Assembly (NCBI GenBank): GCA_963932465.1
Contig: OZ010792.1
Location: forward strand, 279,665,836-279,729,835
DNA length: 64,000 bases
Source: Maratus speciosus
Lineage: Eukaryota > Arthropoda > Arachnida > Araneae > Salticidae
Reading direction: 5' to 3'
Part shown: positions 47,499 to 59,333 of the stretch, one piece after another
How the letters are laid out: every line of letters begins with the position of its first letter
How positions within the stretch are numbered: the stretch's first letter is position 1
Translations under genes and position numbers: made by a program
The notes under the pieces: model-generated
What the model saw: the letters and a program-made list of their open reading frames with translations, nothing else
Databases searched by the model: none
What the model was told of the DNA's origin: nothing

Positions 47499-47609
47499 AA
47501 AAGCAATTGGACTGAACATAAAGCACCAGATGGGCGTACTTATTTTTACAATCATGTTACAAAGCAATCCAGCTGGGAAAAACCTGATGAATTGAAGTCT
47601 CAGTCTGAG
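47499..47609 (+). CDS. PRPF40A: PRPF40A exon with first WW domain
   Basis: This 111-bp, phase-0 exon lies between ttctctctag and the donor gtaaat. Its 37 codons include [19 protein letters not shown] and [17 protein letters not shown]. The two signature Trp residues, the aromatic trio YFY and the final Pro of a WW domain are all present. WTEHK.PDGRTY.YN..TKQS.WEKPD.LK is diagnostic of the first WW domain of PRPF40A/FBP11, which bridges U1 snRNP and branch-site factors by binding proline-rich sequences. In this family a second WW domain and FF repeats normally follow. I found neither before the window end, so the next intron exceeds 16 kb. Confidence 0.95.
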
Positions 47610-47667
47610 GTAAATTACTTCCTGTGCATGGCTACCAACTTCTATGCTTTTTTAAAAGCCAAATAGG

Positions 47668-47873
47668 GATATTTGAGCAAGAAATTTCCCTTAATAAACA
47701 AAATAAAATATGTAGTACTACATATCTTATTCATATCACCCGTTTACATATCTTATTCATATGTTCATATGTATTCATATTCGTATCTTCATCATAAATC
47801 TTCTCGCCCAGTACGGATATTTGAGCAACAAATTTCCCTTAATAAACAAAATAAAATATGTAGTACTACATAT
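47668..47873 (+). repeat. 60-bp direct repeat, 147 bp apart
   Basis: The phrase gatatttgagcaa followed by aaatttcccttaataaacaa and the palindrome atatgtagtactacatat occurs at 47668-47728 and 47815-47873. It lies in the intron after the WW exon. Confidence 0.85.
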
Positions 47874-48504
47874 CATTAAATAAATTCATCATACATTTTA
47901 TTAAATACATTTTCTGGTTCAAAGTATAGTTATTGGATTAAGAAAGTCGAAGAAGTTGGCAGCTGTGTCAGTGTGCTTTGTACTTCCTTTTTATATGCTT
48001 ATTTTACTTTTACTGTGTTTCAATTTCACTATAGTTAAAAAATTATTGTACTTTAGACTAGAAAAATCTGCTTTGCCTGTGTAGTTGTTGAAATATGCCA
48101 AGTTGTATTTGTTTGCTTTTAAAATGGGTGTAGAATTTATTAACAAATACTATGTACAATTCCATAGAAATCGTTATTTACAATGTTTTTAGAATGTTTT
48201 CTGCTCATTTCACCCTTTTAAATTTAGAATTTTTTTTAGAAACTGTTCTTAGCTAGCATTGGTATCTTAAAAGTAACACCTCTATGCCAAATTTCAAGTC
48301 TCCCCTTACAAAAATTTCTTATAGAAATCTACAAAAAAGAAGAAAAAAGAAAAATTATAGAATCCTATAGAATTATGGCCTGAAGTTAGTTTAACTAAAA
48401 GCTATAGAAATATGTGTAGAAGTTCAATAGAAGTGCCTGTAGAGCTTCTAAAAAAATATCTATATAAATAATATAGAGTTTCTATAAAAATATTTAAAAA
48501 AAAA

Positions 48505-48720
48505 GTATGGTAACAACACAGTTGTTTCCAGTTGGCCATCCTCCCAAGTACTAACTACACTCGATGCTGCTTCTCTTCGATGATCGGACGTTAACCCATT
48601 TGTAAGTTCTTCATCCCACCATGTGTGCAAGGCCTTCAGTCTTGGACATATTTTTGACTGATAGTAAATTCTACTTTATATACTTAAATTATGGCAATTT
48701 TACTATTAAGCACTTTCTTT
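48505..48720 (-). mobile_element. 5S rRNA-derived SINE-like repeat
   Basis: On the minus strand, 48592-48515 reads gtccgatcatcgaagagaag, cagcatcgag, tagtacttgggaggatggcc and aactggaaaca. This matches the 3' two-thirds of 5S rRNA, including the internal promoter box A and box C regions. The 5' portion of 5S is replaced by the sequence caagactgaaggccttgcac, preceded by a stretch shared with 61013-61113. A T-rich/A-rich run lies after the 3' end (48493-48504). It is a SINE3-like element or a chimeric 5S pseudogene, not a functional 5S gene. Confidence 0.75.
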
Positions 48721-49326
48721 TATTGCAAGAAATCAATTTTTAGCCATAATGCAAGACGTAGAAATCCTCTAGTCTATTTTCATGTGGTTTTTCCTAATAC
48801 TCAGAAAAGTTTTCAGCCTTGACTTAGATGGACTTCTTGCATCCATGCATCCCACAGCCAATTAAAGTGAGTGGTATTGGCTGTAGATTAGCTATAGATT
48901 GTCTCTACTCACTTAAGTGAATTTGTGAAACTTTCTCAATGAGTTGGGGGAGGTCTGTGGTATCTTAAATATCCAGCGTAAACATAGTATAACACCAGTG
49001 TTGCTATCTATACCAGTAATGTCAAGGATGTGCTATAGCCATCATTTAAGCAAACAATTGGAGAAGGGAAGCATAAAAATAATTGTGATGGGTCCTTCAG
49101 GATGCATAATTTTCCCTTGAAAGATTGCAAAAGGGGAATATTTTGTATTAAATACATCGAATTTGTCTTATTTCTAAAAAGAGGGACACCCTTTTGTAAG
49201 AAATTTTTTTTTTTTTTTAAGTGTCTGGGTCCCAGGTGTGGGTGCAAGACGGAATTCCAACTTTTGAAAATGCCTGATGATGGAAACAATGTGGAAAAAA
49301 GTGCGTTGGTGTGTGCCTTGAAATAA
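48721..49326. other. intronic sequence without a gene
   Basis: Mixed sequence. Small ORFs on both strands at 49008-49326 lack recognisable domains. A T14 run lies at about 49205-49219. Confidence 0.4.
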
Positions 49327-50125
49327 AGAGAATTTCGTCAAACGTTCAATGAATAAAGGTGCAAATTTAGTAAAACACTCCAGTAAAAAATCGCGACTTT
49401 CATCAAGAGGTCGTGTAAGAAAAAGCCATGATATTCATCAATCAGTCAAGGAAGAAAACTTAAATTTCGTCAATTGCTCAAGAAAAAAAAATGTTAATTT
49501 CAGCAATCGGTCGTGGATAAAATCATAAATTTCGTCAAGGTTGTGTAAAGGAATCGCGAATTGCATCAAACAATTGCAGAAATTGCAAATTTCATCAAGA
49601 GGTTCATAAAAAAATCTCAATTTTCATGAAATAAGTGTAAAACTTAATCATGAATTCCGTTGAACGAACGCAGAATAAAATGGTAAATTTCGTCGAACAA
49701 CTGCGGAATAAAATGGTGATTTTCGTCGAACGATCACAGAATAAAATACCGAATTTTGCTGAACAATTGCAAAATAAAATTGCAAATTTCGTCAATCCCT
49801 CGAGAAAAAAAATCGCAAATATCTTCAATCACTTAAGAAAAAAGTTGCGAATTTCATTAATCAGTTATGGAAAAAAATCATAAATTTTGAATCAGCTCCA
49901 GAAAAAAAATCGCAAATTTCGACAAACAATTGCAGAAATTAATAACCAATTTTGTCGAGTGATCGTGGGGAAGAAAATTGCAAATTTTGTTAAGAGATCG
50001 CATAAAAGATAGCAAATTTTGTCAAACAAGTGCAAAAATTAATTGCAAATGTTATCAAAAGATCACGGAATAAACTCGTGAATTTCGTCAAACGATCATT
50101 CAAAAAGTCACATTCTTCGTAGTCG
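49327..50125 (+). repeat. 31-bp-type minisatellite block, strongly diverged
   Basis: About 24 repeats built on aatttcgtcaaacgatcgcag-like units, many with aataaaat insertions. This gives a longer and looser period than the array at 7.8-17.3 kb. No flanking TIR/TSD pair was found. Confidence 0.85.
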
Positions 50126-50407
50126 GTCATTGGAAAAGTTGTAAATTTGAATCAAGTTATAGTTTTCTGTACATATAAAAATGATAGTTAACTAGTTAAT
50201 ATTAACGTTATTTGTTTCTGATTAGAATACATGAAAATCAGACTCTACATTTGGGTGAAATAATGTTAATGTAGTATGAAACTGTACACGTTGACAGGTA
50301 GTCATTTTTCAAATAAACTGTGAAAATGCAATAATATTTATTACAAAAATACCATAAATCATTTTAACATAAGAAATTTATCAGTATACTACTTATTTTA
50401 TATTCAA

Positions 50408-51650
50408 CTAGGGGGCTCGGCCCTATGAGCTATGCTCACCAACCTCCGTTCAGACACCACAGACTCTAAAAACATGCTAATTTGATTGACTTTTTAAAAA
50501 AATCACAGAAGAAGAATTATAATTTTAAAAACCTGCAGCAATCTCCCTGTAAATGAGTTTCCATTCATTTCCCTTTGATTGGGGAATTTTAAGGCCCAAT
50601 CAGCTACTGTTAAGAGATTCAATGACTGTTTTCGTCTTTGATTAAATAAGATCAGTTAAGCATTTGAAAATAATCTAATATAAAATGAATTAAGTAAACA
50701 GAGTCTTTGTCTCCCGGTATTTTTTAACAACGCTATAAGAAAGTCATTTTAAATAAGATATTTTAAATGTATCGTTTTAAATGTTACGTAATTTTCCCCA
50801 AAGATTTCTTTCTCTTTTTCTCTTAAAATGGCTCCATTCACATGAAAATACTTTTGTTGTTAGAAAGGAAATATTTGTTCTGTCTTATAATTCACAACAA
50901 TAGAAATATGAAATAAATGTCTCGTGTAAATATATTTTTTAATTTGAACTCTTTTGCAATAGTATTATTTGGTCATTTTAAATATGACGTAATTTCTCCT
51001 ATTTACTGCTTTTAACACATATTAAGGAATTTATTATTTTAAAGTCTTCTTCCTCTTTTTAATATTCATATGAAGATACTTTTGTTGCTAGAAAGGAAAT
51101 ATTTTTATTTGTGCTGTCTTAGAATTGGCAACAATTGGTTAAAAGATCATCTAGAAATGTTAAATAAATGTCTCGTGTAAAAATATGTTTTAATTTAAAC
51201 TGTTTGGCAATATTATTATTTGGCCATTTTAAATATGACATAATTTCCTCCCTTTGTGGCTTTTCATGCATACTAATACATTTATTATTTTAAAATTATC
51301 TTTCTCTTTTAAAATTCACATGTAAATATAGTTTTTATGACGTAAATTTCAATGTTTTCCTGCTTTTAATACGTAATCATTTAATTCTAATTTGAAAGTT
51401 TTTTCTTTTTTTAATAGTCATGTGTAAATAAATTTTTTATTTGATACAAATATTATTCTTTGCATTGTTTTTACAATTTGGAAAAATTTAAAGTAATAAT
51501 CTTTTCTAAAATAAATGAAAAATATCTCTCGAAGGGCTGAAAATTTTAATTTAAAATGGAAGTAAACTCTCAAAAAATTAGTCAAATTAAAAAACTAAAT
51601 GCAGTCAGCACACCGGGAGCTTCTAATCTATATTCTTAGAAAAAATGATT
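50408..51650 (-). mobile_element. candidate non-autonomous Helitron
   Basis: Read on the minus strand, the 3' end is gggccgagccccCTAG followed by T. A GGGC-CGA-GCCC hairpin sits just before the CTAG terminus, as in Helitrons. The 5' end is placed loosely near gctcccggtgtgctgactgc (about 51603-51625) because no clear TC start could be fixed. The interior is AT-rich and repeats the phrase aatgtctcgtgtaaa twice, about 250 bp apart (50910s and 51160s). No Rep/helicase ORF is present. Confidence 0.4.
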
Positions 51651-51739
51651 AAATTCCTATGTATAGTTTTTGCTCTTATAAAACTTTTTTAATGGAATGA
51701 TTTTCACCAACTTTAACATTAAATATCTCTTAAAATAAT

Positions 51740-52081
51740 CAGGGGTGGGGAAATACATTATTTTATTCGCCACTGGCGAGTGAATTTTCTGACAAGGCGA
51801 GTGAATTTTTAGGTAGTCTTTGAAAACTGCAACCTATAGAGATAAGACGAAAATTGTATATTTTTTACTAGCTATGTTTTGAAACTTTCCAAATTACTGC
51901 TATGTAAACATGGTACTAAGTTCTGTTCTATATTAAACTTCCCCCTCTTGTATATATTTCTTAATTTTATATTTAAAAAAATATAATGCATTAAAATAAG
52001 TTTTCGACTGTACGTTGCATTTTGCTGGCTGGTAAAATAAATCCTTCGCTGGTAAGAATTTCTAGAAATTTCTACCCCCTG
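51740..52081. mobile_element. 342-bp hAT-like MITE S
   Basis: The termini are CAGGGGTGGGGAAATACATT and, in reverse complement, CAGGGGGTAGAAATTTCTAG. The octamer AAAATAAT is duplicated perfectly (51732-51739, 52082-52089). Subterminal motifs gccactggcgag and cttcgctgg also mirror each other loosely. Confidence 0.85.
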
Positions 52082-52761
52082 AAAATAATTATCCGATTTT
52101 AAAACTGTCTGCATCAGTGTGTTTATCAAACATTTCTCTATAATACTAACAATTGTCGTATTTTTGTGTGTAGTAGTTTTCTTAATATTAACGAAAAAGA
52201 CCCCCGGTCACAAAAAATTCAATTATTGCTGTGGTGACAGCGTTAGTTATTATTATTATTATTTTTTTTTAGAATAGAGAGATACAATATAGTTCACAAA
52301 ATTCACACATACATGTTGGAAAAAATGTCCTAAATTTTACTTTCATGCATAATTTCCTCTTTTTTGTTATTTTCTGGGTGGCATCCCTGGTTTCCACATA
52401 ATAAATTTATACTGCATATAATATTTAATATTGTGTTTTTATTGACTGAGTGGACTTTGGTGCATTTGGGGAGGGGGAGGGGGAGGGGTGAGCAACGAAT
52501 TCAAAATATTTTCAGTCTTGGCCACATCTCAAACTTGCAGCCATGGTCCCAGGGACCCAGGATTCCAAAATCCTAACAACATCATTGCTATACTAATGAA
52601 AGAAAGTTTTGCTCTGTCTGTGTGTGTGTCTGTCAGCGATGGCTAGTGAAATCTACTGCGCTCAGAGGTCTGAAAATTTGTATGAGGATAGTCCAAGGTC
52701 AATCCTGATGCACCTGGGTTTCAGATTTTTAATTTTTTGATAATTAGCTGAGATATTAAAA

Positions 52762-52920
52762 CAGGGTGTCTAGCCACCTGGATAACTTGGAAAAGTCAGG
52801 GAAATTTGAAAACTGAGAAAGAGTTTAAAATTTTGAAAACTCTGAGGAAGGGTTTAAAAATTTGAAACTACCAAGAAAAATATCCTATTGTAAAAACAAA
52901 GGTTTTGAAATTGCCACATC
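52762..52920 (+). mobile_element. hAT-like terminal fragment
   Basis: CAGGGTGTCTAGCCACCTGG followed by aacttggaaaagtcagggaa resembles one end of the D-type repeats. No matching right end was found before the minisatellite at 53270. The stretch just left (52600-52740) has a short (GT)n/(CTGT) tract and no gene. Confidence 0.5.
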
Positions 52921-53269
52921 AGGAAAATGAAATTTTGCTTTTAAGTACTGTAAAGAGTATTTCAGCATGTTTGCAAATAATTTTGTCTACTTCCTTGTAA
53001 CTCTCATATTTTCAACTCCAGCTTCACTGAATCTATGTATATGTACTGAATGTTGTAGGATTGATTAGATGTTTCAGTTTGTTTACTTATCTTCATTTTG
53101 GAACTGAACATTTGTTAGCTTAATTTATTGAATATTTATTATTTGTATTAAAATATGTTGAAGCAAAATGTATTTAACTGTGACTGATGTGATAAAGAAT
53201 TTCATCCTGATTGGACAAAATGGATAGAACCTGATACTAAAAATGTGTATTTGCAAAATGGGGGGGCAG

Positions 53270-53710
53270 CAAATTTCGTCAAAAGGTCGTGAAAAAATGG
53301 CAAAATTTCGTCAAAGTTTGTGAAAAAAATTCAAATTTTCCTCCAAAGTTTGGATAAAATGACAAATTTCTTCAAGTGATCGCGGAAAAATGGCAAATTT
53401 TGGCAAAAGATCGCGAAAAAACACAAATTTTGTCAAAGGGGCGTGGAAAAAAAACACGTAGTTAGTGTCGGGAGTGGGGATAAATTTTGTTAATCGTTCA
53501 AAGAAAAATCGCCATTTTCGTCAGAGGAGCGCGAAAATAAAGCAAATTTCGTCCAGGGATCATGAAAAAAAAAAGTAATTTCGTCAAAGAATCATGGAAA
53601 AAACACAACATTCGTAGTGTATCGTGAAAAAAACCTGCAATTTTTGTCAAGAAATCTTGAAAATACAGCAAATTTCATCAAGAAATCGCAAAATTTCGCC
53701 AAAAGATCAC

Positions 53711-53745
<35 letters not shown>

Positions 53746-55690
53746 CAAATTTCGTCAAAAGGTCGCGAAAAAATGGCAAATTTCTTCAAGTGATTGTGGA
53801 AAAACGGCAATTTTCGGCAAAAGATCACAAAAAAACACAAATTTTGTCGAAGGGGCGTGGAAAAAAAAAACACATAGTTATTGTCGGGAGTGGGGATAAA
53901 TTTTGTTAATCGTTCAAAGAAAAATCGCCATTTTCGTCAGCGGAGCGCGAAAATAAAGCAAATTTCGTTAAAGGATTGCGAATTTCGTCCAGGGATCACG
54001 AAAAAAAAAAAAAAAAAAAAAAAGTTAATTTCGTCAAAGAATCATGTAAAAAACACAAAATTCGTAGTGTATCGTGAAAAGAACCTGCAATTTTTGTCAA
54101 GAAATCTTGAAAATACAGCAAATTTCATCAAGAAATCACAAAATTTCGTCAAAAGATCACGTAAAAAAACAAACAACGAAAAAAAAAAAAAAAAACAGCA
54201 AATTTCGTCAAAAAGTCGCGAAAAAATGGCAAATTTCTTCAAGTGATCTCAGAAAAACGGCAATTTTCGGCAAAAGATTGCGAAAAAACACAAATTTTGT
54301 CAAAGGGGCGTGGGGAAAAAAAAAAAAAAAAAAAAACGGAATTAGTGTCGGGAGTGGATCCCCCCCGGCGAAGAGTTTTGTAAAAAGATCGCGAAAAAAA
54401 ACCCAAACATTTCGTCAAACGATCATGGAAAACCCTGAATTTCGTCAAAGGATTGCTAAGAAACCCAAATTTCGTCAAAGGATCACTGAAAAAAAAAACA
54501 AATATCGTTAATATATCGCGGGAAAAAACCCGAGAATTTCGTCAAAGAATCGCGAAACAAACGAAAAATTTTCAAAAGATCGTGATCCAGGGTTGTAGTG
54601 GATAGCTGCCCGGGTACCCGCCCAGCTGCCCGCCCGGGCTGGGCTTTTTATAAAAAGCCCAGGTAAAAAACCCGGGTTTTTTAAAATATATTTCTGGAAA
54701 AGAACAGATGATGTAATTGTTATCAGTTTATGGTTATTTTGTTTTATTTATTCACTTCTTTGAATCTTGGAAAATATATTTGTATTAATTTACTTGCACT
54801 TTTAGATTGGAAACAATTGGAAAACACACAATTGATAGCTTTGCAATTTAAAATTTGTTTGGGTACTTCTTAGTTATCTCGTTGACCAAATTACTGTCCC
54901 CAAATTGTAAGATTAAATGCCAATAATGGTTGCCATTAATTAATTAATTGTAAGATTAAATGCCAATAAAACCATTAATTCGACATTTTATTTGTATTTT
55001 TATTAATGTTTTACTAATTTATTTGATCTTTTGTTATTTAAAATAAAAATTATGTCAATGAGTTAAATTTGGCGAAAGTGGTCGACGGAATAACTAAGAA
55101 GTACCTTTGTTTGTTATTTAAATTAAAGTGATCATATCTATATATGTATTTTAAGAACAGAGAAAAATGGTGAGATTATTATTAAGACTATGAAGTCTTT
55201 CCCATCTATTAGACTATGAAGTGTTCACAAAGATTGTATTTGAGATCAGGATTGCCACTTATTTCGGCAATCAAATTTCTTGTGCTTTACTGAGCAAAAT
55301 ATTAAATTTTCCCAGAGTAATTCCTCTGAGAATTTTCAAAATTTCAACGGATAAATTTTGCAAAGTACCAAAGTTTAGTAAAATTCCTTGTTTTTAATAC
55401 TCATTTTTAAATTTCCTCAGATTTTCTAGTTTTCCCTATACAGTGGCAACTCTGAAGATTATTATTTGTGAGGAAGGTGGAATCATCATCCACATTTTGG
55501 CAATTTAATTTACCCGGGGAAAATTGCCCATTTAACCCGGGTTTTTTAATAAAACCCGCCCGGGCTGGGTTTTTTCTAAAAAACCCGGGTTTTTTACAAC
55601 CCTGTCGTGATCTCCCTGCACATTTTGTCAAAGGATCGCTAAAAAAAAAAAAAAGTCGTCAATAGATCGTGGAAAAAACCCATAATTAGT
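53270..55690 (+). repeat. 31-bp-type minisatellite block with a ~450-bp duplication, interrupted by R
   Basis: Repeats of the type aaatttcgtcaaaagatcgcgaaaaaa run from 53270 to 54587 and resume at 55605-55690 after element R. Within it, 53466-53880 is repeated at 53884-54350, sharing gtcgggagtggggataaatt, gaacctgcaa and the poly(A) tracts. This shows a second round of tandem growth at kilobase scale, as in the 7.8-17.3 kb array. The family tail phrase acatttcagaaaatttgctg follows at 55709. Confidence 0.85.
54588..55604. mobile_element. hAT-like element R inside the minisatellite
   Basis: The ends are CAGGGTTGTAGTGG and TTTTTTACAACCCTG. The octamer TCGTGATC is duplicated perfectly (54580-54587, 55605-55612). 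Subterminal regions on both sides are built from cccgggtttttt and cccgcccgggctgggc, making strong secondary structure. No transposase is present. Confidence 0.85.
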
Positions 55691-56596
55691 ATCATGAGGA
55701 CCCCCTTTACATTTCAGAAAATTTGCTGTAAATTTCTGGGTTTTAAGTTTTGAATCACACCTGCTACTCAGTGGATAAACATACCTAAAGTATATCCATA
55801 AATTCAGTGACATAAATGTACTTACTGGCTACTAAAGAAAGTATTGTCACTAGCCAGTAACTGGCTACTAAATAAAATCAGCCTACCGGCCAGTGGCTAA
55901 TAAGAAAAATTCCTTATTGTCATCTTTACTTCAATGCCAAAAAAATATTTGGCAAAATTGTTGATTATTTATTACATAATGAAATTATTTTTTTGAACTT
56001 TTGTGTTCCATATGTCCTTAATCTACCATAGTAAGAAGACATTCTTTGCAAAATTTTAGTGATTTCACGTAAATCACTGATACACTGTTATTATTTTACA
56101 CCTGTCTCACACTCAGATCTTTACAGTCATTGATATATTCCTCTAGTTTAACAAAAAGTGATAATTATAAAATTACAATTTTCAACAATTGATATTCAAA
56201 TTTGCTAAAGCTCTTTCAAGAACTGTGAGTATATTTTAAAGTGCTGTTGTACTACCACTGTCATGTATTGTAGCAGTAAGTGAAGTTATGGTAGAACTTC
56301 TATTTTACAAGATTCTTTATTTGATGGAATTTTTTCTTGATGTTAAAAACAAAGATAACATTGGGGGGGGGGGGTCTAAACAAACATGAATTTCTAATTA
56401 ATGAAATATTGTTATTTATTTTCTGGTAATAATATTCTTATTATTACCAGTCATTTTGATTTTCTTTGTCAAATCACTTTGCTCAGTACCTCTCCACTTA
56501 TGAGCATTCATGAATCTACTTGGTAGAAGAAATTGATAAGCAAAGAACCAGTTGCCTATGATATAGTCATCTCTGACAGATCAATATTGAACAGAT
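55691..56596. other. non-coding stretch
   Basis: This contains the minisatellite-family tail to about 55780 and the word actggctactaa repeated near 55825-55880. A G11 run lies at about 56363. No gene is seen. Confidence 0.4.
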
Positions 56597-56700
56597 TAAG
56601 ATTTACGTAAATAATTTTTTTGCGTCATTGTATCCAAACTAAGTGAAATGTATTCAAATGGATACTATGAGGCAAAAAAAAATTATTTACGTAAATCTTA
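56597..56700. mobile_element. 104-bp hairpin element M
   Basis: The arms taagatttacgtaaataatt and aattatttacgtaaatctta pair almost perfectly around a central ~45 bp (cattgtatccaaactaagtg). The related copy at 18360-18430 has the same right arm but the centre in the opposite orientation. Confidence 0.7.
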
Positions 56701-57258
56701 TTTTAAATTTTTAATAGCATTGGACAAAGGATAAATCAATTTATTCAAATAAATACATTTAAATGCATTATATAAATTCAGTGAAAGTGACATATTTAAA
56801 GTATATTGGAAAATTAAAACTATTATTTAGATGTGTGAATATATCTTAGCCAAAACAAAAATAATTTAAATTTAATTTTAAAACAAACCGTTTAAAGCCA
56901 TATCAAAGTGTCACTAAAATTTTGATATCATATCTTTTAAAACTCATACTTGGAATTTATGAAAGGTGTAAATGTTAAAGCATCAATGAATAAACTTTTA
57001 TACATTTTTTTAAATTGAACATAATTTTTGCACATGCGATTATAAAAAAATAAAAAGATGAAATAAATAATATATAGAGAGATTATAATTAATAGCATAC
57101 CGTCACTCAAAATTTGATATCATTATTTTTAAGTTCCATATTTAAAATTCTTAGAGCATAAGATAAAGTGCTGCATCACAAACTTTTAACCCGTTAAGGG
57201 TTTTTGTATTGATATCATTACTTTTTTGAGGTTATTGAAAAAATAAATAAAACAATAA

Positions 57259-57302
<44 letters not shown>

Positions 57303-57957
57303 AAAGACCAATACAAAGAATTCATAGTCAGGATTTCCATTCACCTTCAATCTCTCCCCCCTCCCTCCCCGCAAAAAAGGATGACCATACTTCAATTTTA
57401 AAGAGCACCGTACAATGAGATTTTTATAAGAACTCTTTGGTAAGATATGGAAGTAATGTACAACATGCATGTTTAGAGGGTATTTCTGTTGGTTTGTTTC
57501 AGAGATATAAAAAGCTATGTTAAATTTTACTATATAAAAAATTTACTTTGTTAAGAAAAATAGCAAGAAATATTACTCTTTAAACCTTTATATATATATA
57601 ATATATATAACAATCATCGCTCACTTATAAAAGTAATTACATACATTTATATTAAATCCAAAACTACAAATTTCTGCTTCTCCCTTTTCTCATTCCTAGT
57701 GCAAAAAAATTAAACATTCTTTAATTTTATATAAAATAATCTTTAACCATCCCTATTTAAAATTCTTTATTAACAATAATAATAAATCATATAAAATAAT
57801 CCCCTGAGCTCCGAAGATTCCACTTCTGCTTTTGCACCCACCTCTCCAGCTTACCTAAATAGTAAAATCTTTCAAAAATTAGTTTGAAAAAAAAAATCTG
57901 CAACATTTGTTGCTCACTTACATAAATAAATAAATAAACACTAACTTCCCTAATGTA

Positions 57958-59037
57958 CAGTCATGGAGAAAAAAAAGTAAACACTCCCTACTAACTCCTC
58001 AAAAAATTACCGTAGAAGAAAGTTACTGGTACCGAACGATTGGAAATAAAGTCTACTTTTAAATGATGTATATAAAATTTGCTTAAGGGGTCATCTACAT
58101 ATTAAAACAAACCATAACTTTGTTTTTTTTTCAATAGCAGTACACAATTCTTACAGCATAAATGAATTCTACAACATTTAATTAGCCTAAAAACAAATTT
58201 TTATGCAATTCGTACTATAAGTTTCCGACAAATTAATTATTTTAAAACAAGCTTATTTTAAGGGCTGTATCCAAATTGAAGTTCAGTACTCGATTGTTAA
58301 CCGAGAGAGCCCCCTTCTTGATCAAGGCACCTTAAGCGTCACTCATGCAGTCAATGAAGTCTGCTAGATTACAGGACAGCGTAAGACATTTTAAAATATC
58401 TAGTCACTTCTATCATAGACGGCCCCTTAAACCATCATTTTGCCGTTTTTTAAGCATAATTTGAAAACTATTTGGAAGAAAAATGTGAAATTTTGCATTT
58501 CCATAAAGCAGGACTTAATAAATCTAAATCCATCAAAAAAATTTGTAGGTTACAATTCATAATTTTTTCGAATATTAATTTCCTAATTCATATCATAAAA
58601 TTATAAAAATTGCAAATTCAACACATTTATGTTTGGGTATATTAGTATTACTGCTACACAAAAAATTAGCACATTAGGAGCATAATTTCAGGAGACATAA
58701 ATAAAAATAAGAAAATGTAATTTAACATTAGAAGCACTAAATTTTGAATGTTTATAAAAAAAAAAAAAATACTTATCATTCAAATAACTTGAGATTTGGT
58801 GCCTAGGCATAGTTTGAACCGAAGATTTGAAATATCTCGTTAAAATTGGGTATTGCCATTGAAAAAAATGAAGTTTGGATTTGTTTTAATATGTAGATGG
58901 TCCCCTAAGCAAATTTTATATACATCATTTAAAAATAGACTTTATTTCCAATCGTTCGGTACCAATAACTTTCGTCTATGATAATAATTTGTTAAGGAAT
59001 TAGTAGAGGGAGTTTACTTTTTTTTTTTCCACGACTG
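57958..59037. mobile_element. Tc1/mariner-type element J with ~190-bp TIRs
   Basis: CAGTCATGGAGAAAAAAAAG at the left and CAGTCGTGGAAAAAAAAAAA (reverse complement) at the right are the ends of inverted repeats about 190 bp long. These share tggtaccgaacgattggaaa and atgatgtatataaaatttgc. TA is duplicated at 57956-57957 and 59038-59039. The unoccupied site is preserved in copy 1 as aatgtacattt near 19511. The 1080-bp element has no transposase ORF. Confidence 0.95.
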
Positions 59038-59333
59038 TACATTTCACCTCTTCTCCCTCCCCCTACTCCCCAGCATTAAAAAAAAATAAATCTTTATTTT
59101 TATACAGAAAATTCTTCTATATAAATTATCCTCCTATTCCTCAAAATTACCACTTTCCCATCCCACTCCAGCCTAGAGATTTCAATATTTAAAGCTTTTT
59201 AGAAAAACGGATCTGCAAAGTCTGTTGCTTAATAATGAAATATATAACCATATACACTTTTAAATATTTTTCACACAATCAATTGATGTCATGATAATAG
59301 TTGTTCTGAGCGAATATTGTGTTGGCTGGAATG

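Noticed and set aside
48515..48592. Functional 5S rRNA gene
   Set aside because: Only the 3' two-thirds is present, with several mismatches, and the 5' part is replaced by unrelated sequence.
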